A DNA stretch of 64,000 bases. It comes from an uncultured Methanobrevibacter sp. (lineage in GTDB: Archaea; Methanobacteriota; Methanobacteria; Methanobacteriales; Methanobacteriaceae). The stretch lies in contig NZ_CAKVFS010000004.1 of the NCBI RefSeq assembly GCF_934746965.1, positions 1 through 64,000 of the forward strand. The letters are read 5' to 3'. Under the pieces are notes generated by a model that saw nothing but the letters and a program-made list of their open reading frames with translations, searched no databases and was not told the DNA's origin. Positions 29,041 through 37,601 of this stretch are shown in pieces. The position numbers and the translations under genes were made by a program. How positions within the stretch are numbered: the stretch's first letter is position 1; each line of letters begins with the position of its first letter.

Positions 29041-29048
29041 TTTATATA
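29041..29048 (+). promoter_or_regulatory. TATA box of dapL
   Basis: TTTATATA, 53-60 bp before the dapL ATG, in the spacer to the divergent Lys/Glu-rich gene. The rest of this 167-bp spacer is AT-rich with no other clear signal. Confidence 0.5.
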
Positions 29049-29100
29049 TTCTGATAGCTAAAATATAAATTATATTAATAATTAATTATGAGGTTCAATA

Positions 29101-30336
29101 ATGGTCGTTAAAATTAATGAAAACTATCTTAAATTAAAAAGTAGTTATCTTTTTGTTGAAGTAGCAAGAAGAGAAGTAGAATTCCAAAAAAATAATCCTG
29201 ATGCAGACATTATTAAAATGGGTATTGGAGATGTTACAAAACCATTAGCTCCAGCTATTATTAAAGCATTCCAAGGTGCTGTAGATGAAATGGGGGATGC
29301 TGAAACATTTAGAGGATATGGTCCTGAACAAGGTTATGATTTTTTAGCTGAAAAAATTATTGAAAATGATTTTAAACCATTTGGAGTTTCCCTTGAGAGT
29401 GATGAAGTATTCATTAGTGATGGTGCTAAATGTGATACTGGTAATATTCAGGAAATTTTTGATTTAGGTAATAAAATTGCTGTTACTGATCCGGTTTATA
29501 CTGTATATGTTGATACTAATGTAATGGCTGGAAGAACTGGTGAAATGAAAGATGATGGTATGTATGAAGGTTTAACTTACTTAAAATGCAATGCTGAAAA
29601 TGGATTCATTCCAGAACTTCCAAAAGAAGATGTAGATATTATTTATTTATGTTATCCAAACAATCCAACTGGTACTACTCTCACCCATGATCAATTAAAT
29701 GTATTTGTTGATTATGCAATAGAAAATAAAGCACTTATTTTATTTGATGCAGCATATGAATGTTTTATTAATGAAGATGATGTGCCTCATACTATTTATG
29801 AAATTGAAGGAGCTAAACAAGTAGCTATTGAATTTAGAAGCTTTTCTAAAATGGCTGGTTTTACAGGTACTCGTTGTGCTTACACTGTTGTTCCTAAAGA
29901 AGTAATGGGTTATGATAGTGAAGGTAATGAAGTTCAATTAAATCAATTATGGAATAGAAGACAAACTACAAAATTCAATGGAGTATCTTATCCAGTACAA
30001 GTTGCAGCATCTGCAGTTTACTCTGATGAAGGTAAAAAAGAAATTAAAGAGATAATTGATTATTATATGGAAAATGCAAAAGTAATTAGATCTAGCTTAG
30101 AGGATTTAGGTCTTGAAGTTTATGGTGGAATTAACTCTCCTTATATATGGGTTAAAACTCCGAATAATATGGATTCATGGGCATTCTTTGATTTATTATT
30201 AAATGAAGCTAATGTAGTTGGAACTCCTGGTTCCGGATTTGGTCCAAGTGGTGAAGGTTATTTAAGACTTACTGCATTTAATACTTTAGAAAATACTAAA
30301 GAAGCAATGAGCAGAATTTCTAAATTAGATTTTTAG
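29101..30336 (+). CDS. dapL: LL-diaminopimelate aminotransferase
   Basis: A PLP class I aminotransferase that converts tetrahydrodipicolinate directly to LL-diaminopimelate in lysine synthesis. The Schiff-base Lys is in [17 protein letters not shown]. DapL features are the N-terminal [77 protein letters not shown] and CYPNNPTGT. 411 aa, as expected. GAGGT is 7 nt before the ATG. Three small unknown genes follow with almost no gaps. Confidence 0.95.
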   Translation: MVVKINENYLKLKSSYLFVEVARREVEFQKNNPDADIIKMGIGDVTKPLAPAIIKAFQGAVDEMGDAETFRGYGPEQGYDFLAEKIIENDFKPFGVSLESDEVFISDGAKCDTGNIQEIFDLGNKIAVTDPVYTVYVDTNVMAGRTGEMKDDGMYEGLTYLKCNAENGFIPELPKEDVDIIYLCYPNNPTGTTLTHDQLNVFVDYAIENKALILFDAAYECFINEDDVPHTIYEIEGAKQVAIEFRSFSKMAGFTGTRCAYTVVPKEVMGYDSEGNEVQLNQLWNRRQTTKFNGVSYPVQVAASAVYSDEGKKEIKEIIDYYMENAKVIRSSLEDLGLEVYGGINSPYIWVKTPNNMDSWAFFDLLLNEANVVGTPGSGFGPSGEGYLRLTAFNTLENTKEAMSRISKLDF

Positions 30337-30345
30337 GTGTTTTTT

Positions 30346-31041
30346 GTGAGAAAAATTGAAAAACCAGTTGAAATTGAACAAAATGATTCTTTTAAAGTTA
30401 TATTGTCTAAATATGGTGCTTTAGGTTTAGATAAACAAGAAAACTTATCAGAATTAATTGGAGATTTAGAGGGGCAATTGGATCTTGAAAAAGGTGTTTT
30501 AAAATTTAGTGATGATATTTTATTTGATATTCAAATTTTAGGATTCTTTAATGAACAGTCAAAACAATGGGCTTGGGCTTGGGATAATGAAAATATTGGA
30601 TTTGATGAAAAGCTAATTAAATCAGCTAATGAAATTCATGATATTGGTTTAAAATATGATATCCCTCAATTTACAACTCCTGAATTTGAAACTACATTTA
30701 ATGATTGTCATATATGGGCTATGGTAGCTACAGCTATTCTAAAAATGGATGGATATTATGGAGTTAATATGGATGGTTTAGATATTTTTGTAGCTATTAA
30801 ATCTGATTTAATAACTGAAAATAATACTGTTCTTAAATTTAGAGATACATTTTATACTTTCCAAAAGAACTTTGAGATTTTCCCAAAAATAGCTTTTGAA
30901 TCATATACTAAACTTAAAGGTTATCCTTTCAAACAAAAAGAGGAATTTGCAGTTGCTAAACTCGGTGAAAGTCGTATTATTGTAAGTTTCACTGAAAGAG
31001 GAAATGTAACTCATATTCAAATGCTTTTAGAAGATGAGTGA
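30346..31041 (+). CDS. Conserved hypothetical protein (resembles DUF6882)
   Basis: 231 residues from GTG 30346. The stretch FFNEQSKQWAWAWDNENIGF near residue 70 resembles the WxWaN core of DUF6882-type proteins; this is pattern recognition only. No membrane segment. GTG 30346 has AGGTG 6 nt upstream, while the in-frame GTG 30337 is part of that site. It starts 9 bp after dapL and overlaps the region of the next start, so it belongs to the dapL operon. Function unknown. Confidence 0.65.
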   Translation: MRKIEKPVEIEQNDSFKVILSKYGALGLDKQENLSELIGDLEGQLDLEKGVLKFSDDILFDIQILGFFNEQSKQWAWAWDNENIGFDEKLIKSANEIHDIGLKYDIPQFTTPEFETTFNDCHIWAMVATAILKMDGYYGVNMDGLDIFVAIKSDLITENNTVLKFRDTFYTFQKNFEIFPKIAFESYTKLKGYPFKQKEEFAVAKLGESRIIVSFTERGNVTHIQMLLEDE

Positions 31042-31046
31042 TTTTC

Positions 31047-31631
31047 ATGAATCAAGAATTAGTTGATGAAATAGATTATGTAAAAGGATTATTAGCTAAT
31101 TCTGGTTTTTTCAACAAAGAAGATATTATAGAAATATTGGAAGAACAATTTATTGAGGAAGATATTGATTTTTCCAATATTGAAATTTCTTTTAATCAAG
31201 TGGATAATTCTAATTTTAAATGTCTAGAAGATGTTTTTATTAATTTAACTGGTAAAAATATTATATCTATTCATAACTGTGGTTATGATATTGAAGAAGG
31301 AGTAGCTGATGCCTTTGAATTATTTGTTCATTTAAAAAATAATAATCATACTCCGATTGGATTTTGTTTTTATACTTTTGAGGATGTTGAAGAAGCTATT
31401 GAAGATAGTAAATTAAAAATTACATTTGGAGATTTTGAAAATAATCCAAATAAAGCTTTAGAAATTGGAAAAATTATATTCAATGATTTAAAAGAAGCTA
31501 ATTTTAGTGTTAATTGGGATGAAACAGTTAATAACCAAATTGAAATTTCTATAGTTTGGGATAAAACCTTTGATGAAAATAAGGAATATGAAATTGAAGG
31601 TGCTTTTGAAGAATATATAAATAATAATTAG
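31047..31631 (+). CDS. Hypothetical acidic protein of the dapL operon
   Basis: 194 residues, strongly acidic, no signal peptide or membrane segment. Not recognised. Two halves are visible: residues 1-90 contain SGFFNKEDIIEILEEQFIEE and IHNCGYDIEEGVADAFELFVHL, and the C-terminal half ends QIEISIVWDKTFDENKEYEI. ATG 31047 is preferred to the in-frame GTG 31038 that overlaps the previous stop; GAGTGA precedes it. Placed between two other unknown genes downstream of dapL. Confidence 0.6.
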   Translation: MNQELVDEIDYVKGLLANSGFFNKEDIIEILEEQFIEEDIDFSNIEISFNQVDNSNFKCLEDVFINLTGKNIISIHNCGYDIEEGVADAFELFVHLKNNNHTPIGFCFYTFEDVEEAIEDSKLKITFGDFENNPNKALEIGKIIFNDLKEANFSVNWDETVNNQIEISIVWDKTFDENKEYEIEGAFEEYINNN

Positions 31632-31640
31632 GTGTTTTAA

Positions 31641-32225
31641 ATGAACTCAAAATCATTAGAATTAATTGAGGATGTTATAACTCCTTTTGGAATTTGGGAT
31701 TCTTTAGAAATAGTTCAAGATTCAATATATCTGGAATTTAGTGATGTTGAATTAGGTAATCCAAAATATGATGATAGTTTAAATTTATCTTTCAGATTTT
31801 CAGATAAATCTTTCATTGTCTTTTTTTATAATAATATTTGGGATGCTGATTTTTTAGCTAATTTTGATTTTAAAAATCATTTTATAAATGAAGATTTTGT
31901 TTTAAAGGTTAAAAAAATTAAATTTTTAGATTTTGAATATCTTAATACTTTTTTTTATAATTATGCTAAAAATAAAGTTATTTCTCTAGATGAAACTTTT
32001 GATATTCACAATATTAGAAATGATTTCTTTGTTTTATTGGAAACTGAAGAATTAGCTATTGCTATGGGTGGAGATAAAATGGATTTCTTTTTCAATGATG
32101 AAAAATTAGATGATGATACTCTAAAAAAAGCGTCTAATCAATGGGTTCTCTACTTTTTAAAATATCGTTTAAAAAGAAACATTGTTATGAAAGATCCAAT
32201 GTGTGAACATAATACATTGATTTAA
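31641..32225 (+). CDS. Hypothetical protein of the dapL operon
   Basis: 194 residues, rich in Phe and Asp, soluble, not recognised. Segments such as VELGNPKYDDSLNLSFRFSDKSFIVFFYNNIWDADFL suggest a beta-rich fold. AGGTG lies 6-7 nt before the ATG. It is the last of three unknown genes after dapL; a long perfect hairpin (32266-32301) follows. Confidence 0.6.
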   Translation: MNSKSLELIEDVITPFGIWDSLEIVQDSIYLEFSDVELGNPKYDDSLNLSFRFSDKSFIVFFYNNIWDADFLANFDFKNHFINEDFVLKVKKIKFLDFEYLNTFFYNYAKNKVISLDETFDIHNIRNDFFVLLETEELAIAMGGDKMDFFFNDEKLDDDTLKKASNQWVLYFLKYRLKRNIVMKDPMCEHNTLI

Positions 32226-32265
32226 GTTGATGTGTTTAGAATACTCTTTTTTTTAAATAAGTTTA

Positions 32266-32301
32266 ATAGCTGTTTATTTTAGGTGAATCATAAACAGCTA
32301 T
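32266..32301. terminator. 12-bp perfect hairpin between convergent genes
   Basis: ATAGCTGTTTAT (32266-32277) pairs with ATAAACAGCTAT (32290-32301) around a 12-nt loop, with ATCATTTTAATT downstream and T-runs on both sides. It lies between the dapL operon end and the minus-strand MFS gene, so it probably ends transcription for both. Confidence 0.65.
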
Positions 32302-32326
32302 CATTTTAATTCAATATTTTTTTAAT

Positions 32327-33709
32327 TTAAAGATATAATTTATCTTTTGATTTATAACCTATGTAACAAACAACAAAACAAATAGCACTAATTATAGTTA
32401 TTATTATCAATGTTATTTGTGAGCAAAATATTAATTGAGGGTAGTTTGATGGTTGAATCAGTACATTTCCCATTAATATTGCAAATATTACAGTTAATAT
32501 TCCTGTACTTATTGTTTGACCTATTATTCTCATAGTAGCTACTGCACTTGATGCCATAGGAGTATCTTTTGGTGGGACACTGCTCATTATAGTATTTGTA
32601 TTTGGACTTGCAAATAATCCGTATCCTATACCTTGCAAAGATAATGAGATTAATATTAATATAATTGAAGTGTCTTTATTTAAAGGAACTATTAATATTA
32701 AACCAATAGTTACAATTATCATACCAATAGTTGCAATTTTTTGAGGATCTATTTTATCAGACAATTTTCCAGCACTTGGAGCCACAATAGCCATTAATAA
32801 TGGGAATGTAATTAAAATTAAACCAGAAATTTGTGAATCAAACCCTTTTATATATTGTAAATTGTAATTAACAATGGTTGTTACTACAAAAGTAGCTATA
32901 TAACTCAATACACTAGCTATGTTACTTGATAAAAATTTTTTATTTTTATATAATTTTATATCATAAGCAGGATGTTTGGTTTTTAATTCGATTTTACAGA
33001 ATATAATTAATAAAATAATACCTAGTAACGTTATTACAAGTCCAATTAATGTATTTAATATGGAAAATCCATAAATAAGTAATAAAATACCAATTGCAAA
33101 TATTAAGGATCCTTTCAAGTCAAATTTTTCATTTTGGTATTTGAACCATTCGTTATCTATCATGAAAAGTAATATTAAATTTAATATTATAAATGGAACC
33201 ATTACCCAGAATATTGATTCCCATCCAAAATTATAAGTTAAACTTCCTCCAAGCACAGGAGCTAATGCAATTCCAATATAAGTAAGACTTATATTCATTC
33301 CTAATGCCTGACCTCTTGATTCAGGACTTATTGCTTCAGCAATTATTAACATAGAATCTACACAAAGACCAGCACCACCAATTCCTTGAATTACTCTAAA
33401 AAATAACAATCCTGAAACTGTATTGGAAAGAGGAGTTCCAATAGTTCCAATTAACATTAAAATTACTGAGCAAATAAATGTTTTTTTAACACCATATTTA
33501 CTGCAAAGTTTTCCTAAAGGAATAGCTAACACGGCCATTGTTAATAAATATGTGTTTGTAATCCAATTCTGCATAATATTACTTAATTTAAAAATTTCAG
33601 CTATTTGTGGTAATGCAACAGGAGTTACATTACCCATATATGCACCATAAAATGAAGCTAAGGAAGCTACAATTATAATAATTATATTTCTTTTTTTAGT
33701 AGAATTCAT
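32327..33709 (-). CDS. MFS transporter, 14-helix drug/H+ antiporter (DHA2-like)
   Basis: 460-residue multi-spanning protein with about 14 hydrophobic segments. N-terminal SFYGAYMGNVTPVALPQIAEIFKLS and QNWITNTYLLTMAVLAIPLGKLCSKYGVKK show the DHA2 pattern with the loop 2-3 motif A variant. A motif C-like SYIGIALAPVLGGSLTYNFGWESIFWV follows. Probably exports a small hydrophobic or toxic compound by proton antiport; the substrate is unknown. Closely similar to the next gene upstream, showing tandem duplication. GAGAGTGAA precedes the ATG. Confidence 0.85.
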   Translation of the reverse strand: MNSTKKRNIIIIIVASLASFYGAYMGNVTPVALPQIAEIFKLSNIMQNWITNTYLLTMAVLAIPLGKLCSKYGVKKTFICSVILMLIGTIGTPLSNTVSGLLFFRVIQGIGGAGLCVDSMLIIAEAISPESRGQALGMNISLTYIGIALAPVLGGSLTYNFGWESIFWVMVPFIILNLILLFMIDNEWFKYQNEKFDLKGSLIFAIGILLLIYGFSILNTLIGLVITLLGIILLIIFCKIELKTKHPAYDIKLYKNKKFLSSNIASVLSYIATFVVTTIVNYNLQYIKGFDSQISGLILITFPLLMAIVAPSAGKLSDKIDPQKIATIGMIIVTIGLILIVPLNKDTSIILILISLSLQGIGYGLFASPNTNTIMSSVPPKDTPMASSAVATMRIIGQTISTGILTVIFAILMGNVLIQPSNYPQLIFCSQITLIIITIISAICFVVCYIGYKSKDKLYL

Positions 33710-33741
33710 AAAATTTCACTCTCTTTTTTGTCATGTAAAAT

Positions 33742-35136
33742 TTATCTTTGTTGTGTGTTTAATTTATCATTGGAATTCATTCCTACAAGAGAAGCCAAAA
33801 CACTTATTGCTCCAAGTATTGTAGAACATATTAATGCTATATGACAACTTTCATTAAGTTGAGGATAAACTGAAGGGGTTATATTCACATTACCCATTAC
33901 AAATGCAAAAATTACAGTTAATATCCCAATACTTAATGTTTGACCAATAACTCTCATTGTAGCTACTGCTGCTGATGCCATAGTAGTTTCATTTGATGGA
34001 ACACTACTCATCATAGTATTTGTATTCGGACTGCTAAACAATCCATATCCAATACCACCTATCATTAGTGCAATTATTATTGTATAAATTGATGTAGAAT
34101 CATTTAATGTAGTTAATATTAATATAGCTATTGTTGCAAGCCCCATTCCTAAAGCTGAAAGCTTTTGAGGATTTATCAAATCTGATAATTTTCCTGATTG
34201 TGGTGTTACAATTGCTTGCATAAGAGGCATACTAATTAATATCAATCCAGTCATCTGTGCATTCCATCCTAAAATATACTGGAAATGATAGTTTATGATG
34301 GTAGATAAGCTAAAAATAGATATATAACTTATTACACTGGCTATGTTACTTGATAAAAATTTGTGGTTTTTATATAATTTTACATCGAATATAGGATATT
34401 TTTGTTTTAATTCATAATATATGAATGTTATTAAGAAAATTACTCCAATTCCAGTAATTATTTGTCCAGTTATTGTGTGTAGTTCAGTAAACCCATACAT
34501 AAATGCTGAAATTCCAATAGTATAAAATATAATTCCAATTATATCAATAGGATCATTATTATTCACTTGCCATTCTTCTTTAATTTTTAAATAAGTGAGT
34601 ATTATTACAATGAAACTCATTGGAAGAGTTATTGCAAAAATACTTTCCCATCCAAAGTTATATGTTAAAGTACCACCTAATACTGGGGCTAATGATAATC
34701 CTATGTAAACAGATGATATATTTATTCCTAAAGCTTTTCCACGTTGATTATTGGGTACAGCTTTCACAATCATACTTACTGATGATACAAAAATTGCAGC
34801 AGAACCTATTGCTTGAATAAATCTAAAAAATAATAACATTTCTGTATTGATAGATAATATTATTCCAATAGTTCCTAAAAAGAATATTAATGCTCCATAA
34901 AAGAATGATTTTTTTAATCCTTTTTGTGCACAATATTTTCCAAAAGGGACACTTAATACTGCCATAGTCAATAAATAAAGATTGATTGTCCAGTTTTGTA
35001 AGATGTTGCTTAAATGAAATACTCTTGCAAGTTCTGGTAATGCCATAGTTACTGCATTAGATGTATATGCTGCCATAAAACTAGCTAATGATCCAACAAT
35101 AACAACATAAAATGCAGTTGTTTTTTTAGTCATCAT
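33742..35136 (-). CDS. MFS transporter, paralog of the downstream gene
   Basis: 464 residues with the same arrangement as the neighbour: SFMAAYTSNAVTMALPELARVFHLS, NWTINLYLLTMAVLSVPFGKYCAQKGLKK and SVYIGLSLAPVLGGTLTYNFGWESIF. About 14 membrane segments, DHA2-like. GGAGGG lies 8 nt before ATG 35136. The two genes are 32 bp apart and co-transcribed, which permits either two single transporters or a pair acting together. Substrate unknown. Confidence 0.85.
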   Translation of the reverse strand: MMTKKTTAFYVVIVGSLASFMAAYTSNAVTMALPELARVFHLSNILQNWTINLYLLTMAVLSVPFGKYCAQKGLKKSFFYGALIFFLGTIGIILSINTEMLLFFRFIQAIGSAAIFVSSVSMIVKAVPNNQRGKALGINISSVYIGLSLAPVLGGTLTYNFGWESIFAITLPMSFIVIILTYLKIKEEWQVNNNDPIDIIGIIFYTIGISAFMYGFTELHTITGQIITGIGVIFLITFIYYELKQKYPIFDVKLYKNHKFLSSNIASVISYISIFSLSTIINYHFQYILGWNAQMTGLILISMPLMQAIVTPQSGKLSDLINPQKLSALGMGLATIAILILTTLNDSTSIYTIIIALMIGGIGYGLFSSPNTNTMMSSVPSNETTMASAAVATMRVIGQTLSIGILTVIFAFVMGNVNITPSVYPQLNESCHIALICSTILGAISVLASLVGMNSNDKLNTQQR

Positions 35137-35237
35137 GTTTTATCCCTCCTTAGTTTAGTATTATATTAAAGGGACAACATAAATTTTTGGTTAAAAAAAA
35201 TAAAATGTAATTTTTCATCTAAAAATTAACTTGTAAT

Positions 35238-35840
35238 TTAATGAGAGTATAACTTTTGAATTCCTGAAATAAATCCATTGTAATTTTTATTATGTATATT
35301 TCCAATAATATCTTCTATACGATCATCTAACTCTTTAAGGTAAGTTTTATTATTATAATCCTGTGTTGTAAAGTAATGAACTTCTATACTGTAATTTGTA
35401 TCTTCTTTTTGGAAAACATAAGTTACTCCAATATGATCCCATTGATGTTCATTATCTCTTGAAGGATTTGAAAAATACTCTTTAGAAACATTCAATCCTC
35501 CTAAATTGATTTTTTCAGTTTTCAATATATTAAAATTACCATTTTCCAATGATGAGAATTTTGAATTAGAAATACTTGTTATATTAGATTCTGGCCAATC
35601 TTCCCAAATATCAATAATTGTATAATTATTTGTAATAGCATTATCTGTTTTTGCTTGGTTACTTATATTTAATTCATCAGTAGTGTTCCATGCTTCAGGC
35701 ACTACGATAGTACTGTGTTCTAATTCTATTGTTTTATCTGTTTGAACACTTAAAAAACTATTTATAGAACTCATATTAACTATAAAAAATATTATAACTA
35801 TAATAATAATGATATTAAGCCCAATATCTCTTTTTTTCAT
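35238..35840 (-). CDS. Membrane-anchored extracytoplasmic protein, unknown
   Basis: 200 residues: a positively charged start, then one hydrophobic segment (about 8-24, LNIIIIIVIIFFIVNM), then a soluble outside domain. IELEHSTIVVPEAWNTT and the following beta-strand pattern recall PsbP-like domains; not certain. Its AAGGGAT ribosome binding site lies inside the last codons of the glycosyltransferase gene with a gap of 2 bp, so translation is coupled. Probably part of the polysaccharide/signalling operon. Confidence 0.65.
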   Translation of the reverse strand: MKKRDIGLNIIIIIVIIFFIVNMSSINSFLSVQTDKTIELEHSTIVVPEAWNTTDELNISNQAKTDNAITNNYTIIDIWEDWPESNITSISNSKFSSLENGNFNILKTEKINLGGLNVSKEYFSNPSRDNEHQWDHIGVTYVFQKEDTNYSIEVHYFTTQDYNNKTYLKELDDRIEDIIGNIHNKNYNGFISGIQKLYSH

Positions 35841-35842
35841 AA

Positions 35843-37591
35843 TTATCCCTTATGCTTTGTTTTATCCCATTTTCTTTCTTTTCTAATAATCATTTTAAAC
35901 ATAGTTTCAAAGAATAATGGTATTAAATGGAAACAGTATAACCAATATCCAATTAAATCTTTTATAAATTCAGTTATACTTGGCTTGTCACGTAAAAGAG
36001 CTACTGTAATTCCTGGTAAAAATGCAATTGTTGAAATTATTCCAACAATAAGTGGAGCATCCATTCTAATGATTGTCACACCATTGAATATAAACCATGA
36101 GATAACATTGATTATAGTAACAATAAATCCAAAAAATATGAATAAATTAAATGCATAAAATGATATATGTTCAATAATACCATATTTTTTTGAAAGACTT
36201 ATTTTTGATTTTAAAATTTTAGGTAAGTAAATAAAAATTGTTTCAAAGTTACCTATAGCCCATCTTGTTCTTTGTTTAAAAAAAGATTTCCAGTCTGTAA
36301 CTGCTTCTTGATATACTGCAGTTTCACCACAATATCTAATTTTTCCACCATTAAGTAATATTTTAACAGACAAGTTTAAATCTTCAGTTACTGCAAATCC
36401 ATCCCATTTTCCACTTTCAATAATAGCTTGTTTTTTAACAAATTGCCCATTTCCTCCTAAAAATCCACTGTTTCCTAAATTATCTTTAGCTACTAAAGTA
36501 TTTCCAAAACTTTTAAATTCAACATGTTGCATATTAGCAAGGAAGTTTTCAGTTTTGTTATACATTTTAACTCTACTTTGGACTCCATCAACTTTCGGAT
36601 TATTTAAATAAGGGATTATAATATTTAGATATTCTTTTTCAACATGCGTATCAGCATCAAAAACACCTATAATTTCTCCTTTAGATAAACTTAAAGCATC
36701 ATTTAAAACAAATCCTTTACCACGTCCGGATTTGGGAGGTTTCCTAGTAATTATTCTTAGTGTAGATATTTCTTTTTTTAAATCAGATAATATTTTGCCA
36801 GTATTGTCTGTGGAACCATCATTAGCAACGATAATTTCAAAATTATCGTCATTGTTTAATTTATAATTAATTTCACTAATACTTTTAACTGTATTGGCTA
36901 TTGTTTGTTCTTCATTATGTGCTGGAATAATTATTGTAACAAATGGAGGTACTTCATAAGGAACCGGAGTTTCTTGTTTTTTTAAACTAATAATTGAAAG
37001 AAAAATCATGGTTAATGTAGGGATAAGAAGTAACCATTGAAGCCAAGTAACATTTCTAGCTAGTATTCCAGAAATAATTAATATGGTACATGTTGATAAA
37101 AGAAATATTGAATTTGACTTTTCAATAGTAAGTTCATTGTTTTTTTCATTTATCCTATTTTTTGCTGTTATTACTTGTAATGCATTTATATTGTGTTTTT
37201 TAACTGCAACATCAATATTTCTTTTTAATTCATCTTTATCTATGGGTTTAATTAAATATCCAAATGGTGATCCTTGTATGATTGTGTCTATGGAGTCTTC
37301 TTCATTGATGAGGGCAATATGTGGTAAATTCAGTTTGTTTGATTCTGTTGCTATTTCAATATAACTTGATTCATTGATGTTAGTATCTAATATAAGAACA
37401 TTGGGCGAATGTTTATTTATGTCTTTTATAATGTTTTGCCCATTTGAATCAAAACCAATTAATTCATAATCATAAGAGTTTATAAACTTTTTAACTTTTG
37501 TTGTGAATTCTTCATCTGCACTTCCTAAGTATATTGTTGGTTTGTAATTTACTGAAGTAGCTATCTGTTGGATATTATTGTTTTGCGTCAT
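35843..37591 (-). CDS. Receiver domain fused to membrane family 2 glycosyltransferase
   Basis: An N-terminal response-regulator receiver (about residues 18-135) has acidic ADEE, phospho-Asp in VLILDTN and Lys in YLIKPI. Two membrane segments follow, then a GT2 domain with VTIIIPAHNEEQTIANTV, VANDGSTDN, the D-x-D-like VFDADTH and the processive-synthase motif QRTRW (in FFKQRTRWAIGNF), then about four C-terminal membrane segments. This is the layout of cellulose/hyaluronan/PNAG-type synthases, so it probably polymerises and extrudes a polysaccharide. ATG 37591 (GTGAT upstream, 582 aa) is preferred to ATG 37627, which would overlap the kinase gene. Confidence 0.85.
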   Translation of the reverse strand: MTQNNNIQQIATSVNYKPTIYLGSADEEFTTKVKKFINSYDYELIGFDSNGQNIIKDINKHSPNVLILDTNINESSYIEIATESNKLNLPHIALINEEDSIDTIIQGSPFGYLIKPIDKDELKRNIDVAVKKHNINALQVITAKNRINEKNNELTIEKSNSIFLLSTCTILIISGILARNVTWLQWLLLIPTLTMIFLSIISLKKQETPVPYEVPPFVTIIIPAHNEEQTIANTVKSISEINYKLNNDDNFEIIVANDGSTDNTGKILSDLKKEISTLRIITRKPPKSGRGKGFVLNDALSLSKGEIIGVFDADTHVEKEYLNIIIPYLNNPKVDGVQSRVKMYNKTENFLANMQHVEFKSFGNTLVAKDNLGNSGFLGGNGQFVKKQAIIESGKWDGFAVTEDLNLSVKILLNGGKIRYCGETAVYQEAVTDWKSFFKQRTRWAIGNFETIFIYLPKILKSKISLSKKYGIIEHISFYAFNLFIFFGFIVTIINVISWFIFNGVTIIRMDAPLIVGIISTIAFLPGITVALLRDKPSITEFIKDLIGYWLYCFHLIPLFFETMFKMIIRKERKWDKTKHKG

Positions 37592-37601
37592 AGTTATCTT
37601 A

